Assembly: GCA_963723165.1 (NCBI GenBank)
Contig: CAVRPP010000015.1
Coordinates: forward strand, 62,001-126,000
DNA from: UBA4744 sp963723165
GTDB lineage: Bacteria; Actinomycetota; Acidimicrobiia; Spongiisociales; UBA4744
Direction of reading: 5' to 3'
DNA: 64,000 nucleotides
Part shown: positions 44,836-52,915 of the stretch, in pieces
Layout of the letters: each line of letters begins with the position of its first letter
Numbering within the stretch: the stretch's first letter is position 1
The notes under the pieces: model-generated
Seen by the model: the letters and a program-made list of their open reading frames with translations, nothing else
The model's database searches: none
Told to the model about the DNA's origin: nothing
Program-made: the position numbers and the translations under genes

Positions 44836-45483
44836 ATGCGGCATCGGGTTCGGCAAATGGCCATAGCCGCCGCGTTCATACTGGCAGCAACTGCTTGTGC
44901 CGGAGACGGGGCGCAGTCAACGACGGTTCCGCAGTCGGACCCAACGACCTCGCAAACCTCGCCGGCTACATCAGCTCCAAGCGGCGGGGAGGAACCCTCG
45001 ACAACCGGCGGGGAAGAGACCTCAACCACAGCCGGGCCTGCTCAACCGCCGCCACACGTTGAAGGGCCGGCGGCACCCGACTTCACCTTTGCTCTTTCCG
45101 ACGGATCATCTTTCTCTCTCAGCGACGAGCAGAAGCCCGTCTATCTGGTGTTTTGGGCTGAGTGGTGAAGCACCTGTCGACGGGAGTTACCCGTCGTCGA
45201 CAAAGTAGCCGCCGAGTACGGGGACCGGGTCGAGTTCGTGGCCATCGCCTGGAACTCCACGTTTGACAAGACTGCCGACCGGGCTGCCGAGTTGCTGACC
45301 TCCGGCGCCGTCCGGTGGGGTCTCGACGAGGACGCAGAGGTATTCAGTGCATACGGAGTCCCGTACCAACCGGTAACGGTGCTCATCACCGGCAGCGATG
45401 TCGAGGTTGCGCGCTGGCCGGGTGCCCAATCGGAGGCTGACATTCGCCAGGCCCTCGACGATCTGATCGCCCTCGGGGCCTGA
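44836..45483 (+). CDS. TlpA/thioredoxin-fold lipoprotein, probable selenoprotein (UxxC)
   Basis: ATG 44836 follows GAGGAG. The frame has a lipobox signal (AAAFILAATAC, Cys21), a Thr/Pro-rich linker, then a thioredoxin domain: PDFTFALSDGSSFSLSD, VYLVFWAEW, an in-frame TGA (45166-45168, codon 111), then STCRRELPVVDKVAAEYG and YGVPYQPVTVLITG, ending at TGA 45481-45483. The TGA sits exactly where the first Cys of WCxxC belongs, giving W-U-S-T-C. The downstream half keeps the fold and cis-Pro (GVPYQP) without decay. A SECIS-like hairpin starts 6 bases after the TGA. Read through, it is 215 residues. A nonsense mutation or sequencing error is the alternative. Confidence 0.72.
45175..45202 (+). promoter_or_regulatory. 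candidate bacterial SECIS hairpin
   Basis: GACGGG (45179-45184) pairs with CCCGTC (45190-45195) around the loop AGTTA, and TGTC pairs with GACA below a 3-base bulge. The loop begins 16 bases after the UGA and has G at its second position. These match the described bacterial SECIS rules (loop 16-37 bases from UGA, a G among the first two loop bases). Confidence 0.6.
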
Positions 45484-45591
45484 AAGAGGTTTCGGCGCTC
45501 GGTCCTCTTTGTCGGGTTGTGACTGCGGAACCCTCTGCCGGCGAACCCACCCTCACAACGAACTGCGCGGGAATCCGGAGTGTTCGCCCTC

Positions 45592-45624
45592 TATACTCCT
45601 TATTGCAAGCGACATGCAATAAGG
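45592..45624 (+). promoter_or_regulatory. cbiM promoter with Nur-like palindromic operator
   Basis: TATACT (45592-45597) is a -10 candidate. Directly after it lies a perfect 10-bp inverted repeat, CCTTATTGCA (45598-45607) and TGCAATAAGG (45615-45624), spaced by 7 bases. Its core, TTGCAA-N5-ATGCAA, is close to the Streptomyces Nur box (tTGCaa-N5-ttGCAA). It covers the expected transcription start and the Shine-Dalgarno, so binding would block expression. Confidence 0.6.
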
Positions 45625-45630
45625 ACCGCC

Positions 45631-46629
45631 ATGCACATACCGGATGGTTTCATTAACGGCGCAACGTCGTTGGGGGCCGCAGTGGTGGCGGCCGGCGGTC
45701 TGGGGACAGCCTTGCGGAAGGGAAACCAAGCCCTCAAGGACCGCCAGATCCCGCTGGCCGGATTGGTTGCTGCCTTCGTGTTCGCCCTGCAGATGCTGAA
45801 CTTCCCGGTGGCGGCCGGCACCAGTGGACACCTGCTGGGCGGCGCCCTGGCGGCCGTACTCCTGGGGCCGTGGATGGGGGTGGTCGTCGTCTCCGTAGTC
45901 GTGATCGTCCAGGCGCTTCTTTTCGCCGACGGCGGTATCTCGGCTCTGGGGCTCAACATCATCAACATGGGGCTGCTCACGGCTTTGGTCGGGTGGGGTG
46001 CGTTCCGGCTGGTCATGGCCGTGCTCCCGAAACGCACAGGCTCGGTGGTTGGCGCCTCCATTGCCGCTGCTTGGTTGTCGGTGGTGGTGTCCTCGTTGGG
46101 ATTCGTCGTCGCCTATGCGCTGGGGGGAACCGGCCGGGCTCCGATCGGGACCGTTCTGGGGGCGATGAGCGGGGTCCACGCCCTCATTGGTATCGGGGAG
46201 GGCCTGATCACCGGAGCGATCGTCGCTGCCGTCCTCGGTGTCCGTCCGGATCTTGTCTTCGGTGCTCAAAGGTATGAGCTGGCGAATTCCCGTCGTTTGA
46301 TGCCCGGGCGGACAGCCCTTGGCGGTTTTGTCGGCGTCGGTATGGCGGCGGCTCTTGCCCTGGTGGTTTGGGTGGCGCCCCTGGCCAACTCGAATCCGGA
46401 CGGCTTGGAGCGGGTCGCACAGGATCAGGGCTTCATCGGCACCGCCGAGGACTCGGCTACGGCCGATTCGCCGCTCGCGGACTATGCCGTTGAGGGCGTC
46501 GAGGATGAACGCACGGGAACAGTGGTCGCCGGGCTCATCGGGACCGCAGTCGTATTTGCGGTAGGCACGGGAATCATTTTCGTGTTCAAGAGAAAGCGGG
46601 CGGAAACTTCGCCCCCGGTCGGTTCGTGA
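45631..46629 (+). CDS. cbiM: energy-coupling-factor metal transporter S-component CbiM fused to CbiN
   Basis: The 332-residue membrane protein begins MHIPDGFING, the metal-binding N-terminus of CbiM/NikM (His2 ligand, so the start is fixed). It has the family helices including GTSGHLLGGALAAVLLGPW. The C-terminal third has an extra periplasmic segment (NPDGLERVAQDQGF) flanked by two helices, which is CbiN-like. The CbiMN component binds Co2+ or Ni2+ for import by the CbiQ-CbiO module. The Nur-like operator upstream favours nickel. GTG of cbiQ overlaps the end by 4 bases. Confidence 0.9.
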   Translation: MHIPDGFINGATSLGAAVVAAGGLGTALRKGNQALKDRQIPLAGLVAAFVFALQMLNFPVAAGTSGHLLGGALAAVLLGPWMGVVVVSVVVIVQALLFADGGISALGLNIINMGLLTALVGWGAFRLVMAVLPKRTGSVVGASIAAAWLSVVVSSLGFVVAYALGGTGRAPIGTVLGAMSGVHALIGIGEGLITGAIVAAVLGVRPDLVFGAQRYELANSRRLMPGRTALGGFVGVGMAAALALVVWVAPLANSNPDGLERVAQDQGFIGTAEDSATADSPLADYAVEGVEDERTGTVVAGLIGTAVVFAVGTGIIFVFKRKRAETSPPVGS

Positions 46630-47390
46630 AGGCAGCTCACGCTCACGCCCTGTACGTGCACGGCAACAGCCGGGTCCACGCCCTCGAGGCCCACGTCAAG
46701 GTTGCAGCCATGTTGGTGTTTGTCTTGGCTGTGGTGGCCACGCCCCGGGAAGCCTTCTGGGCCTTCGGGATTCAGGCCGTCCTGCTCGTCGTCGTGGCCG
46801 GTGCAGCGACGATTCCTGTGGGTTTCGTCCTCCGCCGGCTGCTGGTACTGATCCCTTTCGTGCTGTTCGCCCTCTTCCTCCCGTTTCTGGGGGCGGGACC
46901 GAGAACGGAGGTACTCGGTGTTGGCCTGTCGATCGAGGGTTTGTGGGGAGCCTGGACCATCCTCGCCAAAGCGACGCTTGGGGTCACGGCTTCGATCGTG
47001 ATGGCAGCCACCACTGAGGTGCCCGATATCCTGCTGGGATTGGACCGGTTGCGGGTGCCGCGGCTGATCACCGCCATCGCCGGGTTTATGATCCGCTATC
47101 TCGATGTTGTGCTCGGTGAGATGCATCGCATGAGGATTGCGATGAGGTCCCGGGGGTACGACCCGCGGTGGATCTGGCAGGGCCGGGCGCTTGCAACCTC
47201 GGCGGGCGCACTGTTCATTCGCTCCTATGAACGCGGCGAGCGGGTGTATCAGGCCATGGTCGCGCGCGGCTACGAAGGTCAGATGCCGGTCGTGAGTCGT
47301 GAACCGACCCGCCCGGGTTCGTGGTATCGAGCGATGGCATTTCCGGCCATTGCCTGGGGGGCAGCCGCCATCGCCCTCATCGTGTCATGA
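46626..47390 (+). CDS. cbiQ: ECF transporter T-component CbiQ
   Basis: The 254-residue membrane protein has five or so helices and the coupling motifs of T-components: IRYLDVVLGEMHRMRIAMRSRGYDPR and RGERVYQAMVARGYEGQ (both in segments, with the A-R-G pairs that touch the ATPases). It links the CbiMN substrate subunit to CbiO. It overlaps cbiM by 4 bases at its start and cbiO by 4 bases at its end. Confidence 0.9.
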   Translation: MKAAHAHALYVHGNSRVHALEAHVKVAAMLVFVLAVVATPREAFWAFGIQAVLLVVVAGAATIPVGFVLRRLLVLIPFVLFALFLPFLGAGPRTEVLGVGLSIEGLWGAWTILAKATLGVTASIVMAATTEVPDILLGLDRLRVPRLITAIAGFMIRYLDVVLGEMHRMRIAMRSRGYDPRWIWQGRALATSAGALFIRSYERGERVYQAMVARGYEGQMPVVSREPTRPGSWYRAMAFPAIAWGAAAIALIVS

Positions 47391-48136
47391 GCGTGCCGGC
47401 GCTGGAGGTTCGCGATCTCTCGTTCGATTATCCCGACGGCACATCGGTACTCCACTCGGTCGACTTCCATGTGCATGCCGGTGAGCGAGTCGCCCTGCTC
47501 GGACCGAACGGAGCTGGAAAGACGACGCTGGTGCTTCACCTCAACGGGATCTTCAGCCCAAGCAGTGGATCAGTGACGGTGGCCGGGTTGCCGGCCACCG
47601 AAGAGAACATTCATGAGATTCGGCGGCGTACCGGGTTGGTGTTCCAGGATCCCGACGATCAGCTGTTCATGCCGACGGTGCGCCAGGATGTGGCTTTCGG
47701 TCCGGCCAATTTTGGCGTGCACGGTGCCGATCTCGACGATCGGGTTCGCGAGGCCCTGGAAGCCGTAGGTATGGTGGATGTAGCCGACCGGCCACCGCAC
47801 CACCTCAGTCTCGGTCAGCGGCGGCGGGTGGCGGTCGCGACCGTACTGGCGATGCGGCCCGAGATCGTGGTGCTCGACGAGCCGTCCTCGAATCTCGATC
47901 CGGCCAGCCGCCACGAACTGGCGCACATCCTCGAGGCTCTCGATATCACGATGCTCATGGTCACCCACGATCTTCCGTACGCACTCGAGTTGTGCGAACG
48001 GTCTCTCGTCATCAATAACGGCCGGATCGTTGCCGATGGGCCGACCGCCACCATCCTCGGTGACCGCGAACTGATGCGCTCTAACCGGCTCGAGTTGCCG
48101 TTCGGTTTCGACCCTTCGTTCATCCGTCCTAGCTGA
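47387..48136 (+). CDS. cbiO: ECF transporter ATPase CbiO
   Basis: The 249-residue ABC ATPase has Walker A LLGPNGAGKTTLV, Q-loop TGLVFQDPDDQLF, signature HLSLGQRRRVAVA, Walker B EIVVLDEPSSNLDP and the H-loop MLMVTHDLPYALE. It powers metal import with CbiQ and CbiMN. ATG 47387 overlaps the cbiQ stop. Only one ATPase gene is present, so it is likely a homodimer. Confidence 0.93.
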   Translation: MSVPALEVRDLSFDYPDGTSVLHSVDFHVHAGERVALLGPNGAGKTTLVLHLNGIFSPSSGSVTVAGLPATEENIHEIRRRTGLVFQDPDDQLFMPTVRQDVAFGPANFGVHGADLDDRVREALEAVGMVDVADRPPHHLSLGQRRRVAVATVLAMRPEIVVLDEPSSNLDPASRHELAHILEALDITMLMVTHDLPYALELCERSLVINNGRIVADGPTATILGDRELMRSNRLELPFGFDPSFIRPS

Positions 48137-48165
48137 CCTAGCATGCCGCCGATGGAGAGATTTCG

Positions 48166-49585
48166 TTGCGACTCCTAGAGATTGTTCTCGTGGTCATGGC
48201 GGGTTTGTATCCGCTGGCCGCCTTCGCGGCGCCGCGTCCTGCGGGCGGTGCATTGGCTGCCCATCGCTGGCGCGTTGTTGGTGATTGTCCATCTCATCGT
48301 GGAGGGATACCGATGGCAGATGGTGCCGGTGTACGTATTGGTCGCCATCATGGCCCGGGTCGGGGGGCGGCTCCTCCGAAAGCCCGCCCCCGGACTGCAG
48401 ATCGGTGTGAGTGGCCGCTCCAAAATCGGCCTGCTGGTCCTCATCCCGGTGGCCGTTGTGGCTCTCCCTCCGATCCTGGTCCCGGTACCACGACTACCCG
48501 AGCCGTCGGGACCTTATGAGATCGGGACGGTTTCGATGTATCTGGTCGATGAGGATCGCACCGAGGTTTACGGGCCGGAGCCCGGTGGCCCGCGGGAGTT
48601 GATGGTGCAGGTCTGGTACCCGGCCGAACCGGATTCCGCAGCCGAGCCCGGACCCTGGAACGAGGATATCGATCAGATTGGACCGGCCAACGCTGATCGG
48701 TTGGGTTTCCCGTCGTTCGTCCTCGACCACCTGGCACTCGCGAAGACCAACTCGTATCCCGACGCCCCCCTATCGCCCGCCGAAGAGCGCTATCCGGTGG
48801 TCCTGTCATCGCATGGTTGGACCGGTTTCCGCACAGTCAACGTGGATCAATCCGAGGCGTTGGCCAGCCACGGGTACATAGTTGTGTCGATCGACCACAC
48901 CTACGGGTCGATCATGACGGTTTTTCCGGACGGCCGGGCCATCGCGGTTGACGACGCGGCTCTACCCGAAGAGGAGGACGTCGGGCCGCAGGCCTATCAG
49001 GCTGCAGCGCAGACGCTCGTCGAGGTCTATGCAGCCGACCTGGCGTTCGTGCTCGATTCCCTGGAGATCATCGATGAGGAAGACGACCGCTTTGCCGGTC
49101 ATCTGGATCTCGAACGGGTTGGATTGTTCGGCCACTCGACTGGTGGGGGAGCGGTGGTTACCGTCTGCCATTCGGACGAGCGCTGCGTCGCTGCGGCCGG
49201 ACTCGACGCCTGGGTGGAGCCCGTTGCACGCAACATCATTTCGGACGGCCTCCCACAACCGTTCCTCTCCATCCGTAGCGAGGAATGGACGGCCTACGAC
49301 AACGATCCGCTCCTGCTCGATCTCTACACTCACGGCGACGCCCCGCAATATCTGGCATCGATTGCGGGAACCCAACACTGGGACTTCGTGGTCATCCCTT
49401 TGCTGACCCCGCTCGCACCGCAGCTGGGTCTCAAAGGGCCGATCCAAAGCGGTCGGGTCATGGAGATGAACGCCAACCTGCTGGTTTCGTTTTTCGACGC
49501 CTATCTCAACGGTGGCAGGGCCTTCGACGTTGCCGCCTTGGGTTCGCAATACCCGGAGCTCAGTTTTGAGGCGCTTTCGGGTTAG
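48166..49585 (+). CDS. membrane-anchored PAF-acetylhydrolase-like alpha/beta hydrolase, frameshifted near its 5' end
   Basis: TTG 48166 follows GGAG and starts a helix (LLEIVLVVMAGLYPLAAFAAP). After about 25 codons the sequence continues in the +1 frame with HWLPIAGALLVIVHLIVEGYRW and further helices to residue 110 or so. The hydrolase domain carries VVLSSHGWTGFRT, VVSIDHTYGS, the nucleophile elbow LFGHSTGGGAV and the His in GTQHWDFV. This is the layout of PAF-AH/lipase-like proteins with four N-terminal helices. Removing one base near 48240 (CCTGCGGGCGG) restores one frame. Alternatively, translation starts inside the second frame and skips the first helix. Confidence 0.7.
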
Positions 49586-49602
49586 CTCAAGAGTCCCGGA
49601 TA

Positions 49603-49616
49603 GGGACTAACGTCCC
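49603..49616 (+). promoter_or_regulatory. DosR/DevR-like box upstream of the heptaheme cytochrome gene
   Basis: GGGACTAACGTCCC matches 13 of 14 positions of the DosR core GGGACTWWAGTCCC. It lies in the perfect repeat TAGGGAC-N4-GTCCCTA. Additional half-sites GTCCC (49593-49597) and GGTCCCTA (49635-49642) flank it. With TAGGCT (49641-49646) as -10, the box centre is near -43, a usual activating position for DosR. Confidence 0.55.
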
Positions 49617-49670
49617 TAGGGAATGGACGTGGTAGGTCCCTAGGCTCGTGAAGAACGTGGAGGGAGTTGT

Positions 49671-51224
49671 ATGAGCGATCGAGAGTCCGAGTCCGCAGCC
49701 GGCGGATCTCCGTTGCCGGAACGAGAAACCAGATCGCTGTACCGCCACTGGTTGGCAGCGCTTGGCGGTGCCCTCATGCTGGCCGGATTGCTGGCATTCG
49801 TCATTCTCTTTCTGATCGACGCCACCTCGGACGTCGATAACCCGTACCGATCGATTATTGGCTTCATCGGTGCTCCAATCATCGGGATTATCGGGCTGGT
49901 CCTGTTCCTGATCGCCGTGCGTATTCAGATCGTTCGGGCCAGAAAAGCCGGCGAACGGGTGCGGTTTCGGCTCAACATCGAACCGTCCGATCCCCGCTAC
50001 ATGAGAAGCCTCTGGCTCTTCCTCGGGCTCACGGCGGCTTTTGTGGTGGTTTTTGCCTACGCCGGTTTCCGGGGGTATGAGACCACCGACTCGGCGCAGT
50101 TCTGTGGTGAGGCATGTCACGAAGTCATGGGTCCGCAAAACGTGACCTACCACAACTCGCCACATGCCAGGGTCCCCTGCGTCGAGTGCCATATCGGCCC
50201 CGGTACCGGGTTCTGGGTGAGATCGAAGATCGACGGCGTTCGTCAGGTCGTCGCCACTGCTACCGACTCGTTTGAGCGTCCCATCCCAACCCCGGTGGTT
50301 AGCTTGCGACCTGCCCAGGAGACCTGTGAAGAGTGTCACTGGCCCGCCCAGTTCTTTGGCCAGAAGCTGATCACGCACAACTATTACCAGACCGACGAGA
50401 ACAGCACGCCGTGGTCGGTCAGCCTTCTGGTCAACATCGGAGGCGGTAACTCCCAATTGGGAGCCCTCGAGGGAATCCACTACCACATGTCGATCGACAA
50501 CGTCATCGAATACATCGCACTTGACGGAGAGCGACAGGAAATCCCCTGGTTTCGGTTCACCCACGCCGATGGGACGGTCAGCGTCTTTGCGGACCCGGAC
50601 GTCGAGTATCCGGATCCCGCCGATCCAGACACCGAAGTGCGGACCTTCGACTGCATCGACTGTCACAACCGGCCCAGCCATGACTACACGCCTCCGGCCG
50701 TTTCAGTCAACCTGGCATTAGCCACGGGAGTCATGTCCAACGATCTCCCGTTCATCCGCAAGGTCGGAGTCGATCTGCTCAACGCCGAATATGAGACAAC
50801 CGAACAAGCGAACGAAGCTATTGCCACCAATCTGCAGGATTTCTACGCAACCCAGTATCCGGGTGATGCCGGTGAACTGGCGGCCAAGATCGCAGAGGCC
50901 GAAGTTGCCCTGTTGGACATCTACAACAAGAACTTCTTCCCGGAAATGAAGACCGACTATCGGGCTCGCACCAACAATCTGAGCCACTTCGTCAACGACG
51001 GTTGTTTCCGATGCCACGGAGGCAATCAAGTGAATGAGGTTGGCGAGCCGGTCACGGCGGCCTGCGACTCCTGTCATGTCATCGTCGCTCAGGGTCCGAC
51101 CGATGACGTGGCCGAACTCGACAGCAGTGTGGGTGGATTGGCCTTCGAGCATCCGGTCAATATCGGCAACGCCTGGGAGACGATCAATTGCACCCAGTGC
51201 CACAACCGGGAGTCGGGGTATTAG
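49671..51224 (+). CDS. membrane-anchored heptaheme c-type cytochrome (NapC/NirT-like group)
   Basis: The 517-residue protein has three N-terminal helices (about residues 28-52, 62-84 and 104-126) and a periplasmic heme domain. Heme motifs in order are CGEACH (CxxxCH, residue 145), CVECH, CEECH, CIDCH, CFRCH, CDSCH and CTQCH, giving seven. CHEVMGPQ after the first motif and HNSPHARVPCVECH resemble quinol-linked multiheme cytochromes. ATG 49671 follows GGAGGG. It probably passes electrons between the quinone pool and periplasmic partners. A convergent cytochrome operon lies 3' of it. Confidence 0.82.
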   Translation: MSDRESESAAGGSPLPERETRSLYRHWLAALGGALMLAGLLAFVILFLIDATSDVDNPYRSIIGFIGAPIIGIIGLVLFLIAVRIQIVRARKAGERVRFRLNIEPSDPRYMRSLWLFLGLTAAFVVVFAYAGFRGYETTDSAQFCGEACHEVMGPQNVTYHNSPHARVPCVECHIGPGTGFWVRSKIDGVRQVVATATDSFERPIPTPVVSLRPAQETCEECHWPAQFFGQKLITHNYYQTDENSTPWSVSLLVNIGGGNSQLGALEGIHYHMSIDNVIEYIALDGERQEIPWFRFTHADGTVSVFADPDVEYPDPADPDTEVRTFDCIDCHNRPSHDYTPPAVSVNLALATGVMSNDLPFIRKVGVDLLNAEYETTEQANEAIATNLQDFYATQYPGDAGELAAKIAEAEVALLDIYNKNFFPEMKTDYRARTNNLSHFVNDGCFRCHGGNQVNEVGEPVTAACDSCHVIVAQGPTDDVAELDSSVGGLAFEHPVNIGNAWETINCTQCHNRESGY

Positions 51225-51400
51225 GCAGCACCCTGGTCGGCCCCGGCCCGGTCTGCCGTCCAAAACAGGCTGGATGAGCGGATGGAGTAGCCAATGGATC
51301 GCAACATGCGGGAAACTCTCTGATCCGTAGGTACAGGTGAACGCGCCGGCGGATGAACCGATGGCGGATCTGGAACGCAAGTGGATCGGCTGTGCCGGAC

Positions 51401-52915
51401 CTACTTCTCCGGTGCTCCAGCGGTGATCCAGGCAAGCAGGTCGGTGATCTGATCATCCGTGAGTTGGCCGGGATGCCCGCCCTGAAGTTGGCGCGTGTAC
51501 ACCAGTGACTCCTGCGGATTCCCCGGAACGATGCCGGGACCGGAGTTGCCCCCGGCCAGGGCCTGGTCGTAGCTGGTCAGGTTCAGCCCGCCGAGGGCGC
51601 CGTGGCAGGCTCCACATGCCTCGGTCAGGGTCGTGGCCCAGACACCGTCCCAGGTCGCATCCGCGCTGCCGCCGGCTGCCGAACCAGCCGTTTCCGGTGC
51701 CCCGTTCTCGATCCATTCCAGGAGCGTGGCAAGATCCCCGTCGGTGAACTGGCCCGGATGGCCGCCCGCCAGTTGCAGTGTGTACGCAATCGAGGTGTCG
51801 GGATCGCCCGGCACGATGCCCGGTCCCTGGTTCCCGCCTGCAAGGACCCCGGCGTAGGTGCTCGTGTCGAGGCCACCCAGTCCGGCACTCCCTGTGTGAC
51901 ATGCACCGCAGGGACCGACAAAGAGCTCCTGAATTACCCCGTCCCAGGCCACGGCGACGGTGGCAGGCCTGGTGGTGGTCGTCTCGTCGGCTTCTGTCGT
52001 GGTCGTGCTGTCTACGGCTTCTGTCGTGGTGACGAGCGGGACCGTTGCATTGGGGGAAGGTACGAAGACCTGAACGTCTTCGGGCGGTTCGATAGTGGTG
52101 ATAGCGGTCTCTTCAATGGTTACGAAGAGGAAGATGCCGGCAAGCAGCACCGCTGCCACTCCCGCGTAGATCGGAAGGAACCGTCGCATTCTTCGTTGCA
52201 CGTCGGCCGGGTCGGGCGGCTCCGGCAGTTCGCCACTCTCCATCTCGGCCAATTCGAGGGCGTGCTCTTCTGCCATCTGCTCCCGGCTGATGTACCCGGT
52301 GAAAATCGTGGTATTGAAGCTCCGCAGATGGACGTGGTAGAAGTGCCAGACCAGGATGGCGAGGACCGCCAGAAGCGCCTCGCCTCCGTGGGCAGCTTTT
52401 GCTGCGGGGATGACCTGGCCCGGCAGGTACTTCGCCGTAGCAATCGGGTTCCACAACATGAAGCCCGTTACCGTCATGACGAGTGTGCCCCACACGATTG
52501 CCCAGTATTCGATCTTCTCTTCCCAGGTGAAGTGGCCCTGCGGAGGGTGCTCTTTCCTGAGACCCACGTTGTAGAGAAGTCCCTGAAAAGCGGCCTTCAA
52601 GTCTCCGGGGCCCGGCAGCATGGTCCGGCGGGACCGTTTGACGAAGACTTTCACTCCGGCCGTGTAGACGTGATACACGACCGCCAGCAGCAGGATGGTG
52701 GCGAAGATCCGGTGGATGATGCGGACCGCCTCGATGCCTCCCATCGCCTTGATGGCGATCTCAGAGAAGCCGGCTTGTGGCCACTTCTGGATGAGTCCGG
52801 TGAGTGCCAGCACCGTGAAGGTGACAACTTGCATCCAGTGCTCGACCCGGTCTGAGACGGTGAACCGGAGATACTTTTCCTCGACGTGTTCGACCCGCTC
52901 CTGTTCGTCAAGCAT
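51401..52915 (-). CDS. di-heme cytochrome b (FdnI-like) fused to two monoheme cytochrome c domains
   Basis: The 504-residue protein has an N-terminal four-helix cytochrome b domain with His ligands (VEHWMQVVTFTVLALTG, RIIHRIFATILLLAVVYHVYT, HGGEALLAVLAILVWHFYHVH). A fifth helix and a Thr-rich linker follow, then two cytochrome c domains, each with one CGACH. The c domains are tandem copies (AGGNQGPGIVPGDP and AGGNSGPGIVPGNP; GGHPGQFTD and GGHPGQLTD). It can take quinol electrons across the membrane to its own c hemes. It overlaps the nonaheme gene upstream by 8 bases. Confidence 0.85.
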   Translation of the reverse strand: MLDEQERVEHVEEKYLRFTVSDRVEHWMQVVTFTVLALTGLIQKWPQAGFSEIAIKAMGGIEAVRIIHRIFATILLLAVVYHVYTAGVKVFVKRSRRTMLPGPGDLKAAFQGLLYNVGLRKEHPPQGHFTWEEKIEYWAIVWGTLVMTVTGFMLWNPIATAKYLPGQVIPAAKAAHGGEALLAVLAILVWHFYHVHLRSFNTTIFTGYISREQMAEEHALELAEMESGELPEPPDPADVQRRMRRFLPIYAGVAAVLLAGIFLFVTIEETAITTIEPPEDVQVFVPSPNATVPLVTTTEAVDSTTTTEADETTTTRPATVAVAWDGVIQELFVGPCGACHTGSAGLGGLDTSTYAGVLAGGNQGPGIVPGDPDTSIAYTLQLAGGHPGQFTDGDLATLLEWIENGAPETAGSAAGGSADATWDGVWATTLTEACGACHGALGGLNLTSYDQALAGGNSGPGIVPGNPQESLVYTRQLQGGHPGQLTDDQITDLLAWITAGAPEK

